Shown in pieces: positions 55,700-64,000 of a stretch of DNA of 64,000 nucleotides (position 1 is its first letter; each line of letters opens with the position of its first letter). Source of the stretch: Phoronis australis (taxonomy: Eukaryota; Phoronida; Phoronidae); the NCBI GenBank assembly GCA_002633005.1, contig NMRA01000447.1, positions 293,117 to 357,116 on the forward strand, given 5' to 3'. A program made the position numbers and the translations under genes. A model generated the notes under the pieces. It saw only the letters and a list, made by a program, of their open reading frames with translations. It ran no database searches and was not told the DNA's origin.

Positions 55700-58017
55700 C
55701 TTTCTCGTTTTTTTACTGTCTCTTTTGTTGGATATTACTTCAGGAATCAAGAAAATGCTTGATTTTTGGAGGGAAAAACAGAGGAGGGTTTGCCCGACCT
55801 CGCCCATTGGGTGCTATGTGCATCTATAATCGTGCTTTGAGCAAATGTTTACAGACAAAATGTTGGGCCCTCCTGTGATATCCTATATCTGCCACTGACG
55901 ATATGTTTAACTACATTCTGCACCGGTGTCCACTCTCTTCCAGTTTCGTATAAACCTTCGTGTTTTACGGAAAGTAACTAATTTGCGTACATCTAAACTA
56001 CTAAAAATACGCAAAGTTTTTTTTGGATGTTGAAAACGTGTGTATAGTCTACATGTATTTGCGGAATTTAGAAATCTTACATTGGGGGGGATTAAAACGG
56101 ATGTTGAATATTGCCAAGTAAATAATGACAGCTATCCATGTGATTAGAAAGTAGTCACTTTATCGAAGTAATTACATAGAAGGCTTAGTGTAAAGGGAAC
56201 TGTATTCTCCCCCAAATTTCAATTAATTAACTCGCAATCAGTTGAACTTTCTGTTAACAGAACTCATCGTCATGTGACAGCACCATGGCTCATATCTAGA
56301 CAACTTTGTGTTCGCAGTATCGATTTAAGAAACATGTGTGCGTACCGATGTTCATTGTAGCGAACACACAGTTTGTGGTGACGAGCACGCTTATGCTAAC
56401 TTTTATTAGGAATTCTCATTCATTGCAAAATGACACCCAGTTCATACATGTACGTTGGTGAAAAAGGTGGCGGTCATATGTCGCCAACTTTAACTGCATT
56501 TAGAAAATGAGTCTGACGATAAAAAAATCGAGTGGATATGGGCCACATACCCTCAACCTCTTAACTAACTTTGTTGACAGTGATAAGGCCACCCGCCCTT
56601 ATACATGTACATGTACACATCATCATGTGCTTGAATATGGCGCGTTATCATCAAGTACAACAATAAAGAAAATACATGTACGTCAAAGTGCAAGGCTTTA
56701 TCGTCTTGCAAAAGAACACTATAGAAAACTGGCTGATTTCCAAACAATATGTTAGGGCACAATATGTACAAAATTTCTTTGATTTACAATCCTTGGAAAA
56801 CGTACTTTGCAGACGCTTAATTGTTTTAAAATGAATTCAGACAGCGCAAAATCCTGACAAAATCTACACAAGATAGTTTCACTGGGAGTATTGCGCATGC
56901 TTCTATTTTGACTTGGTTATTGTTAAAATAACCTGAATGTTCTGACTCTTCCACGAGGATATGAACGCCATGACGTCTACACGAGCAGAACACGTCAGTC
57001 CAACCTGGCCTCTTGCGCCTCCTTGAGCTGCTTCTTGATGCGACGACGATAACCTGGCGCAATGACAGTGCTGACTAGGATCATCTCTCGTCTGCTCTTG
57101 TACAACTAGCTCGTTTTGTGGGTGCTTTCCGTGGCGGATTAAGATTGGACAAAGGGAGGTCATGCCCCCCACCCTAAAATTCACACAGATTCCATTTGAC
57201 AGTTCGGGGGTGCGAATATCAGAGTGGCAAAATTCTTGCTACTAGTCTGCTCTGGCACCCCCTTACTCAAAATCTGTATCCGCCCCTGGCACTGCCCAAT
57301 GTTTGGAACCTATGTCCCAGCCGTGCCGGAGTTGTTGTAAATAAGCAAGCAGACCAAATCGCCAGCCATGCTGTGATACAAGTGCCCTTGAAGCTTTTTG
57401 TGTCAAGCTGTTTGGACACGCAATGCTCTTGGCCAGGACAGAATATTATGTCAGGATTTTGACCGTCAGACATTCGTAAACTCGAACAATCAAGTGGAAT
57501 CTGAGAGAAATTTAGAAAGCCATGGCCAACTTGCCCCCCCCCCGAAATCCGCTATTGAACTGAACGGCTGGGTAAATATTGCGAGGATTTACGTAGTCCT
57601 ACTTTTCTTTAGGATAACGAGGCTAATAAAGTTCAAGCTCCAGCCTATCACCCAGTGTTCAGAGAAGGGTACCGACAATTAAGAAAGCTTTTTTTTTAAG
57701 TTCTTGATAAAAGGTTTACAGTGGTTTGAATAAAAAAGTGTGTAGTTCTTTGAAGATATTCTTGCCATCGTTCTCACAGAAATACTTCCAAGAGTGGTTA
57801 ACAATGACTCTTCTCTACTAAAGATAGAGAGAGTGTACGTTAACTTGTTAACACATAATTTCACATTGACGTTTTTTGTTTTCTGTCGTATACTCGTTCA
57901 CAATACACTCCATGTAAGGTTTTAGTTATCATTTTTTTTCAAATGGTATTTAAATAAGGAATTAAATTACATATTCTTGGGCTCCTCGCACTCGCCTTAA
58001 AATAGCTTTAATCTACT
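55700..58017 (+). other. Intergenic stretch
   Basis: Contains a short repeat at about 57130-57290 with inverted ends (gtggcggattaagatt and aatctgtatccgcccctgg) related to that near 6700-6750. ORFs at 56507-57184 and 57196-57682 show no recognisable domain. Confidence 0.45.
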
Positions 58018-60398
58018 AGTCAGGTTCACTATGACCAAATTTTGACATTTGTTGGAATTTTTTTGGGAAAGTGGAAACTACACATTTTTGGAAACCTCAT
58101 GGAATGACAAATCAGAAAAATAATTGATTCCATTTTTGGTGGCCATTTGACGGCCACCTTGGATTTTCAAAGATGGCGTCGGTAAAATAAATTTTGCCCA
58201 ATATATTCGCCCTTGGGTCACTGAGAGTGTTACTTTTTATGGCTACACCTGCAGTTCTGAGGTCAATGGGTTGAAAATTTTAATTTTATTTGCAGCCATC
58301 TTAGAATTCCAAAAATTGTACCCGTAAAATACTTAGAATGGTAGTTTAAAGGGCTGCACCCAAATTTTGTGAGGTAGGCCTAAGGAATCGAAAAACACTA
58401 TTTCTAAAAGTATAATAAAATCTAAATGACTTCAGATGGCACATAATTTTTGCAGTAACCACGCTAATCAGGCTGAGGATCAATGGCGAGAACAACAGGA
58501 GTTGTAGTCTGGTGAGAAAATCGAAGAAAAACTTTCGAATTCACCCTAACACCAAACGCAATCTTTGTTGACTGTGGGGAAATGCTGCAACGCGCAGACA
58601 AGTGGAATCGAATCCACCTTCTGCAGAAACTTTCGAAAGCAGACATTTTAGAACAGGACAGTCCTCAAGCTGTAAGAGTGGTTCTAGATCCAGAAAACAC
58701 TGCGGAGTGTGTTCACCCAAGCCACAAAACTGCACGTGCAGCTAGCATGGAAGCGATGCTCTTAACTAGAGATTATGACGATTCCATTCTGGTTTTTGAC
58801 ACCCACGAAGACAACTCTTTGAAACATGCCACAACAGAAAAATGGCAGATAAAGGGTCAAGTACAGTACCAGATTATAGATGAGACTTACACACAGGACT
58901 AACCAATAAGCCGCTTCCTCTCATATGACCATAAAAGTCTCAACATACTGAATATCTGTCTGCACAGACATATGATTGTAGTAAAGACTCTGCCAAGATA
59001 GCCATTACTTCAGCTTCAGGATGTACAAAGAGCAACCATCTTGATCTACGTTTAAAATAAAACGATCATGAAAAAGCAGATATATTGTTAATACACTGTA
59101 CATAATGCAGTTGTGGCAACACATCAAATACTCCCTGATTCTCAGCTGATGTTTTTTCACCTGACACAGATTTACTGGTACCCGTCATTACCTATTATGA
59201 CAGGCTTCTCAGAAATACTTCAGTCCCCATGGCATCTGGGATTGTGGACGTGAATCCAATATGGGCAATATTATGTGCTGTCCGGGAAACGGCTCGTCCT
59301 GCTTTCCATGCTTTTACATGGACACAACAACACTGGTCCATTCTGTAGGATGAATATATATTTATAACACTGATGATATCAATGCACTGTAGACTTTTTG
59401 TACTGCTAATGAAGTAACAGGTTTTCACATGTACATGCTCACCACAGGGTATATACGCAAATAGCATACCAGATATGAAATTGTACCTCTTCTGTAAACG
59501 TACGGCTGACAACGACAAATGTCCACCAACCATTGGTGCTTTGAAACAGCATGTGCTGAGGGTGTTTATTCAAGCCCAATGTGGGGTCAGGCAGTCATTG
59601 CTCGAAAGGAGTTCCTTGACCCATTGCAGAATGAATTTACAAGAACAAAGATGATCGGCTGAAACAATCACAACTGAGCAGCTTCCTGTGCCAAAGGCTA
59701 TCATTGAGAAAGTTAAATGCAAGTGCAAAAACGATTGCGCTTTCCAGAGATCCTCTTGCCGATCAAAGGACCTACCTAACACAGATCTATATCAATATAG
59801 GGCAGATCGAATGTCAGAATGGTGGTGATGATGTGATTCCTGGTGACAGTAACGCTGGAATACTCTAAAGACTATTGACACTACAAAAACATACTGTCCT
59901 CAAACGTTAGTAAGTTGTTTAGGCACTGGTAAATAGTGATTACATGTGTTGGATTACATGAAGAATGGACTTAGAAAATGTGGCTGCAGATAAATGGGAT
60001 TTCTCGTTTATGAATTGGATTTTCAGATTTCTTGACCAAAAAATGTGCATGCAGCCATTAAAACTAACATTCTGAGTTACCCAAGAGCAAAGATACTGAG
60101 TAAAATGTAATTTTAAGGGCGCCAGGTTTAAAAATCCAAGATGGTAGCCAATAAAATTAACATGTCCAATTCCTTGACCTGAGAAATGCAGGTGTAGCCA
60201 TTAAAACAAACACTCTAAGTGATTCGAAAGTGGAGATATTGGGCAAAATCCGTTTTTACCGGCGCCACGTTTGAAAATCCAAGATGGCCGCCAAAATGAA
60301 ATCAATTATTTTTTAATTTGTCATTCCATGAGGTTTCCAAAATATATAGTTTCACTTTCCTCAAAAAATTTCAACAAAATTACAAAACAAACCTGACT
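58018..60398 (+). mobile_element. 2.4-kb element with about 370-bp inverted arms
   Basis: 58018-58385 and 60030-60398 are inverted copies of each other. Shared words, read inward, are agtcaggtt, aaacctcatggaatgacaaa, aattgatt, ccttggattttcaaa, attttgcccaatat and atggctacacctgca. Each arm is itself made of about two and a half tandem units centred on ccaagatggc. The interior holds a decayed CXC-type gene. The right arm is repeated at about 61960-62340 as part of the tandem copy. Confidence 0.75.
58582..59790 (+). pseudogene. Decayed transposon gene with a C-terminal CXC (tesmin/TSO1-like) motif
   Basis: The first open part (58582-58902) reads MLQRADKWNRIHLLQKLSKA and, later, MEAMLLTRDYDDSILVFDTH, VQYQIIDETYTQD. 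After stops and frameshifts, further pieces in order are PISRFLSYDHKSLN (58905-58945), ILCAVRETARPAFHAFTW (about 59265-59320), CPPTIGALKQHVLRV (about 59520-59566), LPVPKAIIEKVKCKCKNDC (about 59685-59743) and SSCRSKDLPNTDLYQ. The CKCK...C...C..C ending matches the CXC-type tail of a multi-copy protein family in marine invertebrates. It lies between inverted arms, so it is probably the element's own gene, now dead. Confidence 0.65.
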
Positions 60399-61641
60399 GT
60401 ACCATTAAATACAAAGCTAACAAGAAGATTACATTCTGCTGGGAACGGCATTTGTAACGTTGGGAGGTCTTTGATTTGATTTTCTTGTGTTGGTTTTATC
60501 AGTTTTTTTGGGGGGGGGTCACACTTGCCGCATCATTTCTGTTATTGGCGAAAAACATATAAGCACAGTGTTCTTTATACCAGTAAGATCCAGCAAAGCC
60601 AATTGTGAGTCAATTACCTGTAGAACCCGTCTTTGGCTACTGCAAGTAGTGGGTCCAGGGGTACGTCGGTCGCAGAGGTCGTGAGATTATTTAGAACAAC
60701 CCCCACCCAGCCCTCAGGTGTGTCGTTTATTGATTAAACACGGTAAGCCCCTGTACTAGTATTCCGTGAATTTGATTATTTTTTTCACAGTATGTTAGGC
60801 CCCTTGTCGCTTGCATGGTAATTCATTGCAATGAAATGTTNTTATTTAGAACAACCCCCACCCAGCCCTCAGGTGTGTCGTTTATTGATTAAACACGGTA
60901 AGCCCCTGTACTAGTATTCCGTGAATTTGATTATTTTTTTTCACAGTATGTTAGGCCCCTTGTCGCTTGCATGGTAATTCATTGCAATGAAATGTTTCAT
61001 AAGAGACGCTAGCAGAGGCTAGAATCGTTTATTCCAAATACCTACTATGTCCTGTTGACTGAGTGTTCATCTTGATTTCAGACATAGTTCTGAAGATTCG
61101 AGCCACGTCCATAACGTGTGACACTCAGTTCTTACAAAAGCAAGATAAGTGAGTTTTTATACCTATCTCGTTGCTGTATGTGGATTTAAAAGTAACGACT
61201 TGTCTTCAAAGTGGAGGAAAACATTCTATGACTCTTTAATACACGAGCTTCCACAGTATGTATTAGCAAAATAAAAAGGGAAACATTTGAAAATAATTGA
61301 GAGTACCATGTGTATATGTGGATGCGAACAGGACGGTTGTTCAGTGACAAGCGGTGGGTTCCTTGCTGTAAGATTGACATTGACAACACAACTCGAAAAC
61401 ATACTTCTGGAAAACTTTAACTTAATTCTGAGGTATAGCGACACGTTCCCCCTTCATCTGATTTTGCAATCTCTGACACTTCTCTGTGGTGGAAATGTTT
61501 GTTCTTCCAGTTTGCATGAAAGTGAATGATTACATTTTTCTGAATTAGACATGAGTGTTCTGCTACATTGTATGTAAGTGAATCATTACAAGACAGAACA
61601 GTTTTCTGGAAAGGACATGTGTGTTCTGACAAAATCCATCT
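59782..61641. repeat. Tandem block, copy 1 (probable uncollapsed allele)
   Basis: Nearly identical in order and sequence to 61643-63419. It contains a single N at 60841 that splits two identical stretches of about 154 bp (60687-60840 and 60842-60995), a typical sign of unmerged contig ends. Without that stretch the block is about 1.7 kb. Confidence 0.85.
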
Positions 61642-61642
61642 N

Positions 61643-63419
61643 CAGATCTATATCAATATAGGGCAGATCGAATGTCAGAATGGTGGTGATGATGTGATTC
61701 CTGGTGACAGTAACGCTGTAGGAATACTCTAAAGACTATTGACACTGCAAAAACATACTGTCCTGTTCCTCAAACGTTAGTAAGTTGTTTAGGCACTGGT
61801 TTAGTTTAAATGTCTTGAAGGAATCAAGCTCCAAACAAAATACATGTATACCAGAAAGTAGATAGTGATTACATGTGTTGGATTACATGAAGAATGGACT
61901 TAGAAAATGTGGCTGCAGATAAATGGGATTTCTCGTTTTATGAATTGGATTTTCACATTTCTTGACCAAAAAAAATGTGCATGCAGCCATTAAAACTAAC
62001 ATTCTGAGTTACCCAAGAGCAAAGATACTGAGTAAAATGTAATTTTAAGGGCGCCAGGTTTAAAAATCCAAGATGGTAGCCAATAAAATTAACATGTCCA
62101 ATGCCTTGACCTGATAAATGCAGGTGTAGCCATTAAAACAAACACTCTAAGTGATTCGAAAGTGGAGATATTGGGCAAAATCTGTTTTTACCGGCGCCAC
62201 GCTTGAAAATCCAAGACGGCCGCCAAAATGAAATCAATTATTTTTTAATTTGTCATTCCATGAGGTTTCCAAAATATATAGTTTCTCTTTCCTCAAAAAA
62301 TTTCAACAAAATTACAAAACAAACCTGACTGTACCATTAAATACAAAGCTAACAAGAAGATTACATTCTGCTGGGAACGGCATTTTTAACGTTGGGAGGT
62401 CTTTGATTTGATTTTCTTGTGTTGGTTTTATCAGTTTTTTTTGGGGGGGGTTCACACTTGCCGCATCATTTCTGTTATTGACGAAAAACATGTAAGCACA
62501 GTGTTCTTTATACCAGTAAGATCCAGCGAAGCCAATTGTGAGTCAATTACCTGTAGAACCCGTCTTTGGCTACTGCAAGTAGTGGGTCCAGGGGTACGTC
62601 GGTCGCAGAGGTCGTGTGATTATTTAGAACAACCCCCACCCAGCCCTCAGGTGTGTCGTTTATTGATTAAACACGGTAAGCCCCTGTACTAGTATTCCGT
62701 GAATTTGATTATTTATTTTCACAGTATGTTAGGCCCCTTGTCGCTTGCATGGTAATTCATTGCAATCAAATGTTTCATAAGAGACGCTACCAGAGGCTAG
62801 AATCGTTTATTCCAAATACCTATTATGTCCTGTTGACCGAGTGTTCATCTTGATTTCAGACATAGTTCTGAAGATTCGAGCCACGTCCATAACGTGTGAC
62901 ACTCAGTTCTTACAAAAGCAAGATAAGTGAGTTTTTATACCTATCTCGTTGCTGTATGTGGATTTAAAGTAACAACTTGTCTTCAAAGTGGAGGAAAACA
63001 TTCTATGACTCTTTAATACACGAGCTTCCACAGTATGTATTAGCAAAATAAAAAGGGAAACATTTGAAAATAATTGAAAGTACCATGTGTATATGTGTAT
63101 GCGAACAGGACGGTTGTTCAGTGACAAGCGGTGGGTTCCTTGCTGTAAGATTGACATTGACAACACAACTCGAAAACATACTTCTGGAAAACTTTAACTT
63201 AATTCTGAGGTATAGCGACACGTTCCCCCTTCATCTGATTTTGCAATCTCTGACACTTCTCTGTGATGGAAATGTTTGTTCTTCCAGTTTGCATGAAAGT
63301 GAATGATTACATTTTTCTGAATTAGACATGAGTGTTCTGCTGCATTGTATGTAAGTGAATCATTACAAGACAGAACAGTTTTCTGGAAAGGACATGTGTG
63401 TTCTGACAAAATCCATCTG
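61643..63419. repeat. Tandem block, copy 2
   Basis: Follows a single N at 61642. It differs from copy 1 by scattered substitutions and a 62-bp insertion (about 61801-61863). It continues without a break into the minisatellite, whereas copy 1 stops at the N in the middle of the same sequence. Confidence 0.85.
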
Positions 63420-63840
63420 CAGTAAGTGACTTATTACATTTATCTGGAACGGACATGTGTGTTCTGCCAAATTTTACGTAAATGAATAATTAAATTTCTC
63501 TGAAATGGACTTGTGAGTTCTGCCAAATTGTATATAAGTGAATCATTAGAAATGCAGTTCTCCGTAAAGGACACGTGGGTTCTGGCAAATCACATCTTCA
63601 TGTAAGTGAATTAGTACATTTACCTGGAATGGACAAACGTTTTCTTCCAAATTGAACGAAAGTGAAGTATTACATTTCACTGGAATGCGAATGCGTGGTC
63701 TGTCAATTTGCATGTAAGCGAATTATTACATGTTTCTGAAATAGAAATGTGTTCTCTCCCAAACTTTATGTAAGTGAATTATTACATGTCTTTGGAATGG
63801 ACATGTGTGTACTGCCACATTGCGTGTAAGTGCATTTTGG
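63285..63840. repeat. Minisatellite, about 55-70-bp units
   Basis: About nine to ten imperfect units with the pattern tgtaagtgaattattacatt, tctggaatggacatgtgtgt, tctgccaaattg. Unit starts are near 63351, 63423, 63480, 63534, 63603, 63660, 63715, 63771 and 63829. A truncated start of the array is also present in copy 1 at 61500-61641. Confidence 0.85.
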
Positions 63841-64000
63841 CAACTACAATGGAAAGGAAGATCACTACATGTTTACTAGTTCGAGAAAATCTCTTCAAAA
63901 ATATACTTTAGTATTCCAGATTTCCTTAATCATTACGTAACTTTCACATCGTAAGCTAAATCTGTTACGATTATTCGTTCTGTGTGATTTTGACGAACCG

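Noticed and set aside
56826-57184. Arg-rich minus-strand frames
   Set aside because: No recognisable domain or splice support; arginine richness follows local GC composition.
63285-63840. CRISPR-like repeat-spacer pattern
   Set aside because: Units are imperfect throughout with no constant repeat and variable spacer, in animal DNA; it is a minisatellite.

Overview
This is eukaryotic, animal-type DNA: AT-rich, with long introns, GT-AG splice sites, dense transposon remains and frequent TACATGTA-type words. The single recognisable host gene and the repeat families point to a marine invertebrate, most likely an invertebrate deuterostome (hemichordate, cephalochordate or echinoderm grade). The species cannot be fixed from the sequence alone.

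Positions 761-41239 (+ strand) hold one large gene, a Tie/TEK-type receptor tyrosine kinase. I could follow 22 exons. They join in one open frame of 1152 codons plus a stop, and every junction agrees in phase. The 5' end (signal peptide and first half of the N-terminal domain) lies upstream of the window. The visible order is: C-terminal half of an F-type lectin (FTP/fucolectin) domain, a cysteine-less Ig domain like Tie Ig2, four EGF-like modules (the first two very close to Tie EGF1 and EGF2), four fibronectin type III domains, one membrane helix, a short juxtamembrane segment with tyrosine motifs, and a complete kinase with a Tie-like C-terminal tail. Several exons have no ATG-initiated ORF and were found by reading splice sites and domain motifs.

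The introns contain transposon debris: a THAP-domain fragment (about 2.6-2.9 kb); an inverted-arm derivative of a THAP transposon (12.5-13.3 kb); a decayed Penelope-like element carrying a nested LINE RNase H fragment (17.9-20.3 kb); a roughly 450-bp macrosatellite (20.7-22.3 kb); a LINE 3' end (28.4-29.1 kb); and several very short GC-rich repeats.

Downstream of the kinase gene (41.2-64 kb) I see no host gene. There is a LINE reverse-transcriptase fragment (43.4 kb); a spliced but broken transposon-type gene with a C2H2 finger (45.0-47.1 kb); a 1.6-kb DNA transposon with long terminal inverted repeats carrying a THAP gene and an opposing cysteine-rich P2X7-C-like gene (50.2-51.8 kb); a 1.4-kb element with 27-bp terminal inverted repeats (54.2-55.6 kb); a tRNA-like SINE head (55.6 kb); and a transposon relic with roughly 370-bp inverted arms around a decayed CXC-domain gene (58.0-60.4 kb). 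The window ends with a near-identical tandem copy of about 1.7 kb bounded by single N bases, probably two uncollapsed alleles, and a minisatellite of roughly 60-bp units.

The most interesting biology is the receptor itself. It combines a Tie signature (Ig2, EGF1, EGF2, FN3, kinase) with an F-type lectin-like domain in the place that Ig1 occupies in vertebrate Tie receptors.
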